Shown here: positions 16,501 through 25,059 of the stretch, piece by piece | Position numbering within the stretch: position 1 is the first letter of the stretch | How the letters are laid out: every line of letters begins with the position of its first letter | Origin: JAIBJN01 sp963825255 | Lineage (GTDB): Bacteria; Actinomycetota; Thermoleophilia; Gaiellales; Gaiellaceae | Direction of reading: 5' to 3' | Length of the DNA stretch: 64,000 nt | Assembly (NCBI GenBank): GCA_963825255.1 | Contig: CAWGSF010000008.1 | Span: 1 to 64,000 of the forward strand | Program-made: the position numbers and the translations under genes | The notes under the pieces: generated by a model | What the model was told of the DNA's origin: nothing | What the model saw: only the letters and a program-made list of their open reading frames with translations | Databases searched by the model: none

Positions 16501-16728
16501 ATGATCTACTGCGTCATCCCACCCGAGCTGCAGGACGAGCTCTTCGAGAAGCTCGTCGCGTACTACCGGGACAACCCGAACGTCGAGGTGATCGTGGACC
16601 GCCGCACCGGCCCCGACCGGCGCCGGAACGGCAGCGCCGTTCCGGCCGGCGAGCAGCGCACGATCCGCGACCGCCGGCGCGCGCGCCCGGGGACGTTCCC
16701 GCAGGTCGAGCCGCCCGAGGCGGCGTAG
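16501..16728 (+). CDS. Conserved actinobacterial small protein
   Basis: The 75-residue protein begins MIYCVIPPELQDELFEKLVA and has VEVIVDRRTGPDRRR followed by a disordered Arg/Gly/Pro tail. The V-x-V-I-V-D-R-R-x-x-x-R-R-x pattern recurs in small actinobacterial proteins, but no function is known. It follows the CxxC protein by 33 bases on the same strand and is probably co-transcribed. Confidence 0.6.
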   Translation: MIYCVIPPELQDELFEKLVAYYRDNPNVEVIVDRRTGPDRRRNGSAVPAGEQRTIRDRRRARPGTFPQVEPPEAA

Positions 16729-16744
16729 CGGCCTCGCAGGGGCG

Positions 16745-17927
16745 CTAGCTCTCCGCGGCCCGGAGCCGCAGCATCGCGGCGACCCCGAGCGCAGGGCCCG
16801 GGACGAGGATCAGGAACGCCCAGCGCCAGCCCACGAGATCGGCGAAGTGGGGGACGAGCCAGATCGTCACGACGGTGAGCGTGAAGCCGAGGGCGAGCTG
16901 CATCGTCAGCGCCGTGCCGACGTAGGCCTGGTCGGCGTGCTCGGTGACGAGCGTCGAGAACTGGGCCGAGTCGCCGACGACCGTGAAGCCCCAGACCAGG
17001 CCGACGAGAAGGAGGGCCCAGGCGGGGGCGTCGAAGAAGAGGCCGATCCCCAGGGCGCACGCTCCCGAGACGGTCATCATCCAGGCGGTCGTCTCGGGCC
17101 GGCCGATGCGGTCACCGAGGACGCCGCCGGCCCAGCAGCCGAGCGCGCCGATTGCGATCACCGCGAACGTCGCGTACGCGGCGCCTGCACCGTCCTCGAC
17201 CGCCTCCGAGAAGAAGACGACGAACCACGCCCACATGGCATAGAGCTCCCACATGTGCCCGAAGTAGCCGAGGCTCGACAGCCGCACGCCGCGGTTGGCG
17301 AAGACCCGCGCGCGCCTGGTGCGGGTCGAACGTCGCGGGCGGGAACGGATACGGCCCGTCGCGGACGGCGAGGGCCACGAGGCCGCCGGCGAGTGTGAGC
17401 GCCGACGTCGCGTAGACGACCGTCTGCCAGTCGAGCCCGCCGAGCGCGTTGACGAGGTGCGGAGTTGCCGACCCGAGCGTCAGCGCGCCGACGAGGATGC
17501 CGAGGGCCGTGCCGCGCCCTCGTCGGAACCAGGTCGCCATGAGCTTGAGCGCGGGCGGGTAGACGCCGGCGAGGAAGAACCCCGTCGCGAACCGGAGCGG
17601 GATCGCCGCCCCGGCGCCGGCGACCGCGCCGAGGAGCGCGTTCGCCGCGGCGGCGCCGCCGGCTCCGCCGAGGATGACGAGCCGCGGCGGCACCACGTCG
17701 GCGACGTTGAGGATGCTCGAGACGAGCGCGCCGGCCACGAAGCCGAGCTGGACGGCGATCGTGAGCCACGCGGCCGCCGTGTCCGAGAGCGCCCACTCGT
17801 CGCGGAGCTGGGGCACGACCGCGCTCGCCGAGAACCACGTCGTCATGGCGAGGACGAGCGCCGCCGCGAGGAGGGCGAGCGCCCGGGTGCGGCCGCGGGC
17901 GTCGGCCGCTAGATCGGCTCCGTCCAT
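16745..17927 (-). CDS. Major facilitator superfamily transporter (one frame break)
   Basis: Two overlapping frames join near 17300 to give about 394 residues and 12 predicted transmembrane helices. The N-terminal half contains TTWFSASAVVPQLRDEW and FRRGRGTALGILVGALTLGS (MFS loop). The C-terminal half contains GYFGHMWELYAMWAWFVVFF and GVLGDRIGRPETT. The order resembles NarK/NasA-like or general sugar/organic-anion MFS members; the substrate is not predictable. The start overlaps the stop of the MaoC gene by 19 bases, so the two form an operon. Confidence 0.8.
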
Positions 17928-18307
17928 ACGAGCGCGGTTCCGTCGAGGACGACGGTTCCCTCCTGGTTCACGATCGTCGTCCGGAGCTTCGTGATCGGCT
18001 TGTCCTCGCGTGCCTCGAGGACCTCGACCTCGGCAGTGATCTCGTCGCCGGGCCGCACGGGGGCGGTGAAGCTCCAGTCCACGTGGAGGAAGACGCTGCC
18101 GGGACCGGGGAGGTCCTCGGCGACGACGGCGTTCAGGAGCCCCGAGGTGATCCCGCCCTGGACGATCAGCCCGCCGAAGCGTGTCCGCGCGCTCGCGGCC
18201 TCGTCGTAGTGGAGAGGGTTGCGGTCGCCGGTGAGCTCCGTGAAGAGCGCGATGTCCTCCGGCCGCACGCGCCGCGTGCGCCTGGCCGTGTCGCCGACGG
18301 TGGGCAC
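17909..18307 (-). CDS. MaoC-like (R)-specific enoyl-CoA hydratase
   Basis: The 132-residue single hot-dog domain contains the hydratase-2 signature FTELTGDRNPLHYDEAA with its catalytic Asp and His, followed by GGLIVQGGITSGLLN. It would hydrate 2-enoyl-CoA to (R)-3-hydroxyacyl-CoA, feeding beta-oxidation intermediates to other pathways. The gene is divergent from the aldehyde dehydrogenase and upstream of the MFS transporter on the same strand. Confidence 0.85.
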   Translation of the reverse strand: MPTVGDTARRTRRVRPEDIALFTELTGDRNPLHYDEAASARTRFGGLIVQGGITSGLLNAVVAEDLPGPGSVFLHVDWSFTAPVRPGDEITAEVEVLEAREDKPITKLRTTIVNQEGTVVLDGTALVWTEPI

Positions 18308-18352
18308 GAGACCAAGCCTAGAATCGACAGGCCGACGACGACAAGGAGCGAG

Positions 18353-19842
18353 ATGGCGACCGCAGCGAGAGAGCGAGCGAAGAACTACATCGGGGGCGCG
18401 TGGATCGACGCGAGCGGCGACGAGTCCTTCGACAGCGTCAACCCTGCGACCGGCGACGTGCTGGGGACGTTCCCGCGCTCGTCAGTGGAAGACGTCGACC
18501 GGGCCGTCGAGGCAGCGAAGGAGGCGTACCAGAGCTGGCGCCTCGTCCCGGCGCCGAAGCGCGCCGAGATCCTCTTCCGGGTCGCCCAGCGGTTCATCGA
18601 CCGCAAGGACGAGCTCACCGAGCTGATGGTCCGCGAGATGGGCAAGGTGCGCGCCGAGGCCGGCGGCGACGTCCAGGAAGCGATCGACATGACTTTCTAC
18701 ATGGCCGGGGAGGGACGCCGCCTCTTCGGGCAGACGACCCCGTCGGAGATGCCGGACAAGTTCCAGATGAGCGTGCGCATGCCGGTCGGCGTGGTCGGCG
18801 CGATCACGCCCTGGAACTTCCCCATCGCCATCCCGAGCTGGAAGATCGCGCCCGCCCTCGTGTGCGGGGACACCGTCGTCTTCAAGCCGGCGCGCGACAC
18901 CCCCACGCTCGGACAGCGCTTCGTCGAGATCTTCGAGGAGGCCGGGCTGCCCCCGGGGTCCTCAACATCGTGCACGGCGGCGGTGAGTCGGTCGGCGAGC
19001 GCCTCGTCAAGCACCCCGACGTGCCGCTCATCTCGCTCACCGGCTCCCGCGAGGTCGGGATCAAGACGGCCGAGAACGGGGCGCCGCTCCTGAAGCACAT
19101 CCACCTCGAGCTCGGCGGCAAGAACGCGATCATCGTCATGGACGACGCCGACGTCGACCTGGCCGTCGACGGGATCGTCTGGTCGGCGTTCGGCACCTCC
19201 GGCCAGCGGTGCACGGCGGCGAGCCGCGTCATCGCCTCGAACCGCGTGTACGACGCCGTCCAGTCGCAGCTCGTCGCGCGGGCGGAGGCCCTTCGCCTCG
19301 GCGACGGCCTCGAGGCCTCGACGGACGTCGGCCCCGTCGTCAACCGCTCCGCGCTCGAGAAGATCCACTCCTACACCGGGATCGGGGTCGACGAGGGCGC
19401 AAAGCTCCTCACGGGCGGGGAGGTCGCGACCGAGAACGGGCTCGACAAGGGCTCCTTCTACCGTCCGACCGTCTTCGGCGACGTCGAGCCGGGGATGCGT
19501 ATCGCCCAGGAGGAGATCTTCGGCCCCACGGTGTCGCTCATCCGCGCCAACGACGTGGACGAGGCGATCCGCGTCGCCAACGGCATCGAGTTCGGGCTCT
19601 CCTCGTCGATCTTCACCCGCGACGTGAACAAGGCGTTCAAGGCGATGCGCGACCTGAACGCCGGGATCACGTACATCAACGCCGGCACGACCGGGGCCGA
19701 GGTGCATCTGCCCTTCGGGGGGACGAAGGGAACCGGCAACGGCCACCGCGAGGCCGGGCAGGCGGCGCTCGACTTCTACACCGAGTGGAAGTCGATCTAC
19801 GTCGACTACTCCGGCAAGCTCCAGCGGGCCCAGATCGACTAA
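18353..19842 (+). CDS. Aldehyde dehydrogenase, ALDH7-like (one frame break)
   Basis: NAD(P)-dependent oxidation of an aldehyde to the acid. The frame breaks near 18955, in a C5G4 run, and continues in family order. Landmarks are VGAITPWNFPIAIPSWKIAP, ELGGKN (general-base Glu), SGQRCTAASR (catalytic Cys) and EEIFGPTVSLI. The C-terminal signature INAGTTGAEVHLPFGGTKGT and HREAG is characteristic of the antiquitin/alpha-aminoadipic-semialdehyde dehydrogenase group. An AAGGAG precedes the ATG. The length of about 496 residues is normal. Substrate assignment to lysine-type semialdehydes is by family only. Confidence 0.88.
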
Positions 19843-19853
19843 GTGCTCTGGTA

Positions 19854-20177
19854 GTGGCGCAGCGGAAGCTCGTCGTCTTCGTTCCCGAGGACTCGCTCGA
19901 CGACGTCCGGGACGCGCTCTTCTCGGCCGGCGCCGGGCGGATCGGCGGCTACGAGCGCTGCTCGTGGTACACGGCGGGGACGGGGACGTTCCTCGGCGGG
20001 GAGGAGACGGCCCCGGCGCTCGGCGAGAGCGGGCGTGAGGAGCGGGTGTCCGAGCTCCGGCTCGAGACCGTCTACCCGGTCGAGCGCGAGCCCGACGTCG
20101 TCGCCGCCCTGCTCGCCGCGCATCCGTACGAGGAGCCTGCCTTCGACCTCTACGCGCTCGCGGATCCGCCCGCGTGA
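19854..20177 (+). CDS. NIF3/YqfO-type CutA-like domain protein
   Basis: This 107-residue protein contains RIGGYERCSWYTAGTGTFLG and ends with HPYEEPAFDLYAL. Those are the hallmarks of the inserted PII/CutA-like domain of NIF3/YqfO proteins, here as a stand-alone unit. The GTG at 19854 is 11 bases after the dehydrogenase stop. Its own stop overlaps the RNase H start (GTGA). The function of the isolated domain is not established; metal or nucleotide binding is a family-based guess. Confidence 0.75.
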   Translation: MAQRKLVVFVPEDSLDDVRDALFSAGAGRIGGYERCSWYTAGTGTFLGGEETAPALGESGREERVSELRLETVYPVEREPDVVAALLAAHPYEEPAFDLYALADPPA

Positions 20178-20572
20178 CGGCCCGCCTCTTCACCGACGGC
20201 GGGGCGCGGGGGAACCCGGGCCCGGCCGCGGCGGCCTACGTCATCGAGACCGAGGACGGCACCGTCCTCGCCGCCCACGGCGAGGCGATCGGCGTCGCGA
20301 CGAACAACGTCGCCGAGTACCGCGCGCTCGTCGCGGGGCTCGAGAGGGCGCGCGAGCTCGGCCTCGAGGACATCGAGGTCGTCTCCGACTCGGAGCTCCT
20401 CGTCAAGCAGATGCGCGGGGAGTACAAGGTGAAGAACGAGGCGCTCCGAGAGCTGTCCCTCCGTGCCGCCCGGCTCGCCCGCGAGCTGGGCGACGTGCGC
20501 TACACGGCCGTCCGCCGCGAGCACAACGAAACCGCCGACCGCCTCGTCAACGAGGCGCTCGACGCGGGGTAG
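20174..20572 (+). CDS. Ribonuclease HI family protein
   Basis: The 132-residue RNase H fold has all acidic catalytic positions: FTDGGARGNPGP (Asp8), VAEYRAL (Glu48), VVSDSELL (Asp72) and NETADRLVNEAL (Asp122). It degrades RNA in RNA:DNA hybrids. Shorter than E. coli RNase HI and without the basic handle, it matches the group often found as ribonuclease HI family protein in actinobacteria. It is coupled to the CutA-like gene and followed by tRNA-Gly. Confidence 0.88.
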   Translation: MTARLFTDGGARGNPGPAAAAYVIETEDGTVLAAHGEAIGVATNNVAEYRALVAGLERARELGLEDIEVVSDSELLVKQMRGEYKVKNEALRELSLRAARLARELGDVRYTAVRREHNETADRLVNEALDAG

Positions 20573-20608
20573 AAGCCCGAAAACGAGCGGCTATACTCCG
20601 ACGGCAGT

Positions 20609-20682
20609 GCGGATGTAGCTCAGTTGGCTAGAGCGTCTGCTTGCCATGCAGAAGGTCGTGGGTTCGAGTCCCATCATCCGCT
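20609..20682 (+). tRNA. tRNA-Gly (GCC anticodon)
   Basis: The cloverleaf has acceptor GCGGATG/CATCCGC, anticodon arm TCTGC-TTGCCAT-GCAGA with anticodon GCC, and T arm GTGGG-TTCGAGT-CCCAT. CCA is not encoded. An apparent intrinsic terminator follows within 6 bases. Confidence 0.95.
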
Positions 20683-20687
20683 CTCAG

Positions 20688-20714
20688 AAACCCGCTGGAA
20701 ACGGCGGGTTTTCT
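20688..20714 (+). terminator. Intrinsic terminator after tRNA-Gly
   Basis: AAACCCGC and GCGGGTTT form an eight-base stem around a short loop and are followed by further T residues. It lies immediately 3' of the tRNA. Confidence 0.7.
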
Positions 20715-20896
20715 CGTGTGTGAGCCAACGAGGCCGTCGATCTTGCGACTCTGCTTGAGCCTCCGCACCTTCCAGTGGCCGGCCGGGTCGACATGGGCTG
20801 CGGCGCTCAGTAACTGCAGAGCAGCGATAACGCTGGACACGAGGCCTTGTCAGTGGTCGGCAAGCCGCGAGAATGCGCGGCGGAGAGACGGGCACG
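20715..20896. other. Intergenic region after tRNA-Gly, no gene seen
   Basis: No coding frame with a credible start is visible. A minus-strand frame here reads antisense through the tRNA and is an artefact. The stretch is lower in GC than the core and borders an integrase relic. Confidence 0.4.
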
Positions 20897-21046
20897 TTGA
20901 GACTCGGCGCAATCATTCTCGGAGTCCTCCTCGCCGTGGCGGCGATTGTCGGAGGCCTCGCCTTGGACAGGCTCTTGTGGCTGTTGCTGATCTTGGCCAT
21001 GGTCGTTTTCGTCATTGGAGCCCTCACAGGTCGAATCACTGAATAA
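20897..21046 (+). CDS. Possible 49-residue membrane protein
   Basis: A TTG start opens a 49-codon frame whose product is two hydrophobic helices (IILGVLLAVAAIVGG and LLWLLLILAMVVFVIGAL) ending in GRITE. The composition is clearly membrane-like and there is no matching frame on the other strand. The ribosome-binding site is weak. No family is recognised. Confidence 0.4.
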   Translation: MRLGAIILGVLLAVAAIVGGLALDRLLWLLLILAMVVFVIGALTGRITE

Positions 21047-21302
21047 GGCCCTCATCCGGGTCGTCTCAGCGCCAGCCTTCCTCCTCCAGCCGCTCGTTCC
21101 AGCCGTGCAGTCGGCAGCCGAGGCGCGGGCCGTAAATGCGAGCGAGGGGCCCGCACCGAGCCTCGGCGACCTGGGCCTACGACTTGCGCGCGGGCTCGCC
21201 TAGATGGCCGTTCCAGACAACGGCGGTCGGACGCCAGACCATCGACGGCGGTCATGCAGCGAGGGCCGCCAACGTCTCACAGCTCATGACCGTCTCGCCA
21301 CC

Positions 21303-21910
21303 TTCACACCTATCGAGGCCGTTCCCGCCGTCAAGCACGTCCCGTTGAAACCTCGCCGCGTTCAGGACGCGACGGCGAGCGAACTCGAACGCCTCGTGCG
21401 CGAGATGAAGGGCCGGTACTCGCCGTGGACTTGCGCGCGGTCTTTCGCATCCTGGCCGGAACGTTCTCGCCGGCGCTTCGGCGCGGGCTCGTGACCCGCT
21501 CACCGATCGAGGGATGGCGCCCTCCGAGCGACCGAAGCAGCGAAACGCGCGCTGTGGCCGTTCTCGACGCGGAGACGACGGACAAGCTCATCGGCGGCGG
21601 ATCTTCGGGATACTGGCGGGCCGCACTCGGGCTCGGCGGCTATGCCGGCCTCCGCCTTGGCGAGATCCGGGCGCTCACGTGGGGCGACGTCGACCTCGAC
21701 GTCGGGACGCTCACCGTTCGGCGCTCGCTCCTGCCCGACGGCACGCCGAAGGCGCCGAAGACCGCTGCCGGAACCCGCACCGTCCCGCTTCTGCTCGCGC
21801 TCCGTCGGCTGCTCGTCGAGTGGAAGCTCCGCTCGCCGAGAGCGGCGCCCGACGAGCTCATCGTCCGCACCGCTGACGGCGGGCACGTGCGGTGGGTGCC
21901 GAGCGCGCGC
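21303..21910 (+). pseudogene. Truncated tyrosine-integrase relic
   Basis: Two frames joined near 21425 encode a partial tyrosine recombinase. There is a core-binding piece (SELERLVREMKGRYSPWT, then FRILAGTFSPALRRGLV) and the start of the catalytic domain with GYAGLRLGEIRALTWGDV (first catalytic Arg) and TAAGTRTVPLLLALR. The His-x-x-Arg and Tyr motifs that should follow are absent in all three frames of the next 250 bases, so the 3' third is lost. It lies downstream of tRNA-Gly, a usual integration target. It is probably the remnant of an older island. Confidence 0.7.
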
Positions 21911-22157
21911 TCTGGCGCGTGCGGCGACAGTACTCGGGACAGACGGGCGACTACGTCGCCTGGGCCACCTCAGCGCCGGCTCGCCGGCGCACCGGCCTGT
22001 CCGAAGAGTGGACGCGTTCTCGTCGGGGTTTCACGAGCGTCTCCCTTCTGTCGACCCGACCCAGGCATTCGACGATCGCAACGTTGCGGGAAACCCGAAC
22101 GCAAGGCCGGGATCTCCCCGACGGCCCGAACGCCGCTCTGGCGCACGATGAACGTCG
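21911..22157. other. Region between integrase relic and oxidoreductase operon
   Basis: Frames continue from the relic but carry no integrase motif or other recognisable domain. No copy of the tRNA-Gly 3' end is found here. The last bases should contain the promoter of the oxidoreductase operon, though I see no confident -35/-10 pair. Confidence 0.35.
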
Positions 22158-22740
22158 GTGTTCCAGGTACGCATCCACGGGCGAGGAGGTCAGGGCGTCG
22201 TCACGGCGGCGGAGCTGCTCTCCGTCGCGGCGTTCGCGGAGGGGCGAAACGCGCAGGCGTTCCCGACGCTTCGGCTCGGAGCGGACGGGTGCTCCGGTCA
22301 CCGCGTTCTGCCGGATCGACGACGTCCCGATCCGCGTCCGGGAGCCGATCAGCGAGCCCGACGCGCTGATCGTCCAGGACCCGACGCTCCTGCACCAGGT
22401 CGATCTCTTCTCCGGCCTCGAGCCCGACGGGTACCTGCTCATCAACTCCGTCCGGAGCTTCGACGAGCTCGGGTTGGGCGAGTTCGTGGAGCGCTTCCGC
22501 AGGGAGCGGACGAGGACCGTGCCCGCAACGGAGATCGCCCGCGAGCACCTCGGCCGCCCGCTCCCGAACGCCGCTCTGCTCGGCGGCTTCGCTGCGCTGA
22601 CCGGCGTCGTCTCGCTGGCATCCGTCGCCGCCGCGATCCGGGAGCGGTTCCCCGGAGCCGTCGGCGACGCCAACGCCGCGGCGGCCGAGGCCGCGTACGA
22701 GTTCGTCGAGCGCGAGATCGGGGAGCTGTCCGTTGCGTAG
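22158..22740 (+). CDS. 2-oxoacid:ferredoxin oxidoreductase, gamma subunit (one frame break)
   Basis: The start VRIHGRGGQGVVTAAELLS-type motif (here FQVRIHGRGGQGVVTAAELL) is the signature of the gamma domain of pyruvate/2-oxoacid:ferredoxin oxidoreductases. A break near 22265 leads to the rest of the domain (VTAFCRIDDVPIRVREPISE, QDPTLL, GYLLINS, ALLGGFAAL). The product is about 194 residues. The enzyme decarboxylates a 2-oxoacid to acyl-CoA and reduces ferredoxin. The stop overlaps the alpha-subunit start by eight bases. Confidence 0.85.
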
Positions 22741-23992
22741 CCAGATCGAAGGCTCGAGCGCCGTCGCGGCCTCGGTCGCGCTCTGCCGCCCCGAGGTGAT
22801 CTCCGCGTACCCGATCTCGCCGCAGACGCACATCGTCGAGGCGCTCTCGGACCTCGTCAGGACGGGCGAGCTCGCCCCCTGCGAATACCTCATGGTCGAG
22901 TCGGAGTTCGCGGCGCTGTCCGCCGCGATCGGTGCGTCCGCCGCCGGCGCGCGGACGTACACGGCCACGGCCAGCCAGGGCCTCCTCTACATGACGGAGG
23001 CGCTCTACAACGCGTCCGGGCTCGGCCTGCCGGTCGTGATGACGGTCGCGAATCGCGCGATCGGGGCGCCGATCAACATCTGGAACGACCACAGCGACTC
23101 GATGTCGCAGCGAGACTCGGGGTGGCTCCAGCTCTACGCCGAGACGAACCAGGAGGCGCTCGACCTCCACATCCAGGCGTTCAAGATCGCCGAGGAGGTC
23201 TCGCTCCCGGTGATGGTGTGCATGGACGGCTTCATCCTCACGCATGCCTACGAGAGCGTGGACGTCCCGACCCAGGAGCAGGTCGACTCGTTCCTGCCGC
23301 CGTTCGAGCCACGGCAGGTTCTCGACCCGGCCGACCCCGTGACGATCGGGGCCATGGTGGGGCCGGAGGCCTTCACCGAGGTCAAGTACCTCATGCACGC
23401 GAAGCAGATGCAGGCGCTCGACGTGATCCCGGAGGTCGCCGCGGAGTTCGCTCAGGCCTTCGGCCGAGACTCGGGCGGGTTGATCCGGTCGTACCGGAGC
23501 GCCGACGCCGACACCGTCATCGTCGCGCTCGGGTCGGTCATCGGGACGATTCAGGACGTCGTCGACGAGCTGCGCGACCAGGGAACGAGGATCGGAGTCG
23601 TCGGCATCAAGTGCTTCCGCCCCTACCCGGTCGAGGAGATCCGCGAGGCCCTCGGCCACGCGCGGCGGGTCGTCGTGCTCGAGAAGGCGTTCGCCGTCGG
23701 CCTCGGCGGCATCGTGGGTCAGAACGTGCGGCTCGCGCTCGCGGGCCTGCCCGCGCCGGTCTACGACGTCGTCGCAGGGCTCGGCGGCCGGCCGATCACG
23801 AAGCAGTCGCTCCACGCGCTCGTGGCGGACGTCCTCGGCGACAGACTCGAGCCCGGACGGCTCACCTTCCTCGACATGAACTGGGAGCTCGTCGAGCGCG
23901 AGCTCCGGCGCACGGAGGAGAAGCGCCGGTCGGGGCCCCACGCCGAGAACATCCTCCGCGACATCGGCGTCGTCGCCGCAGGTCCCAACTGA
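22733..23992 (+). CDS. 2-oxoacid:ferredoxin oxidoreductase, alpha subunit
   Basis: The 419-residue protein begins EGSSAVAASVALCRPEVISA and has YPISPQTHIVE, MVESEFAALSAAIGASAAGA and TATASQGLLYM. These are the conserved pyrimidine-binding-domain features of the alpha chain. The C-terminal transketolase-like part has GVVGIKCFRPYP and VVVLEKAF. The TTG start overlaps the gamma stop. It pairs with the beta subunit for thiamine-diphosphate chemistry. Whether the substrate is pyruvate, 2-oxoglutarate or branched-chain oxoacids cannot be settled; the alpha/beta style with long alpha resembles PorA. Confidence 0.88.
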   Translation: MRSQIEGSSAVAASVALCRPEVISAYPISPQTHIVEALSDLVRTGELAPCEYLMVESEFAALSAAIGASAAGARTYTATASQGLLYMTEALYNASGLGLPVVMTVANRAIGAPINIWNDHSDSMSQRDSGWLQLYAETNQEALDLHIQAFKIAEEVSLPVMVCMDGFILTHAYESVDVPTQEQVDSFLPPFEPRQVLDPADPVTIGAMVGPEAFTEVKYLMHAKQMQALDVIPEVAAEFAQAFGRDSGGLIRSYRSADADTVIVALGSVIGTIQDVVDELRDQGTRIGVVGIKCFRPYPVEEIREALGHARRVVVLEKAFAVGLGGIVGQNVRLALAGLPAPVYDVVAGLGGRPITKQSLHALVADVLGDRLEPGRLTFLDMNWELVERELRRTEEKRRSGPHAENILRDIGVVAAGPN

Positions 23993-24003
23993 GGAGGGCG
24001 CCG

Positions 24004-25059
24004 GTGCCGCACCAGCAGATCAAGTTCTACCAAGTGGGGAGCTTCGTGGCCGGCAACCGCCTGCTCCGGCCCGACGAGCGCTCGGTGCAGGCGCGGATGG
24101 AGCGCTCGAACAGCATCACGTCCGGACACCGGGCGTGCCAGGGCTGCGGGGAGGTCCTCGGAGCGCGCTACGCGCTCGACGCCGCCATGCGCGCGACCGG
24201 CGGACAGCTCGTGGCCGCCAACGCGACGGGGTGCCTGGAGGTCTTCTCGACGCCGTACCCGGAGTCGTCCTGGCAGCTTCCCTGGATCCACTCGCTGTTC
24301 GGGAACGCGCCCGCGGTCGCGGCCGGGATCGCGGCGGCGCTGAAGGCCAAGGGCCGCACGGACGTCAGGGTCGTCGGCCAGGGCGGCGACGGCGGCACGC
24401 TCGACATCGGCTTCGCCTGCCTCTCCGGCATGTTCGAGCGGAACGACGACGTGCTCTTCATCTGCTACGACAACGAGGGCTACATGAACACGGGCGTGCA
24501 ACGCTCGAGCGCCACGCCCGCCGCGGCGCGCACGGCGAACACGAAGCCCGTGGGCCCCGAGCCGGGGAACACGTTCGGCCAGGGTAAGAACGCCCCGCTC
24601 ATCGCCATGGCCCACGAGATTTCCTACGTGGCCACGGCGACCGTGGCCGAGCTGCGCGACCTCGAGGCCAAGATCGAGCGCGCGATGGAGTTCCGCGGCG
24701 CTCGCTACGTCCACGTCTTCGTCCCCTGCCCGCTCGGGTGGGGCTCGGCCTCGAAGGACACGATCAGGATCGCCCGGCTGGCGAAGGAGACGGGTCTCTT
24801 TCCCGTCTTCGAGGCCGAGCACGGCGAGGTGGTGAGCGTCTCGAAGATCCGGCGGCCGATCCCCGTCGAGGAGTACCTGCGGCCGCAGAAGCGCTTCGCC
24901 CATCTCTTCGCGGACCCGCCGAAGACCGACGTCATCGAGCGGATCCAGGCGGGCGCCGACCGCAACATCCGCCGCTTCGGCCTTTTGCCGGACGAGCCCG
25001 CGGAGGAGGACGGCGACCTGATGCGGCTGCTCGCCGACACGGACAGGGGGCCACAGTGA
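24004..25059 (+). CDS. 2-oxoacid:ferredoxin oxidoreductase, beta subunit
   Basis: The 351-residue protein holds the thiamine-diphosphate site: GHRACQGCGE (Cys pair for the proximal Fe-S cluster), GDGGTLDIGFACLSGMFERN and YDNEGYMNTGVQRS (GDG to N motif). TPAAART is followed by NTFGQGKNAPLIAMAH, as in PorB chains of PFOR-type enzymes. A strong GAGGAGGG precedes the GTG start. The stop is coupled to the next gene (GTGA). Confidence 0.9.
   Translation: MPHQQIKFYQVGSFVAGNRLLRPDERSVQARMERSNSITSGHRACQGCGEVLGARYALDAAMRATGGQLVAANATGCLEVFSTPYPESSWQLPWIHSLFGNAPAVAAGIAAALKAKGRTDVRVVGQGGDGGTLDIGFACLSGMFERNDDVLFICYDNEGYMNTGVQRSSATPAAARTANTKPVGPEPGNTFGQGKNAPLIAMAHEISYVATATVAELRDLEAKIERAMEFRGARYVHVFVPCPLGWGSASKDTIRIARLAKETGLFPVFEAEHGEVVSVSKIRRPIPVEEYLRPQKRFAHLFADPPKTDVIERIQAGADRNIRRFGLLPDEPAEEDGDLMRLLADTDRGPQ

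Noticed and set aside
20628..20840. Minus-strand frame containing DGTRTHDLLHGKQTL
   Set aside because: It is the antisense of tRNA-Gly, a well-known false protein motif.
22442..23941. 499-residue minus-strand frame opposite the alpha subunit
   Set aside because: It is a GC-bias shadow of a clearly real gene on the other strand.
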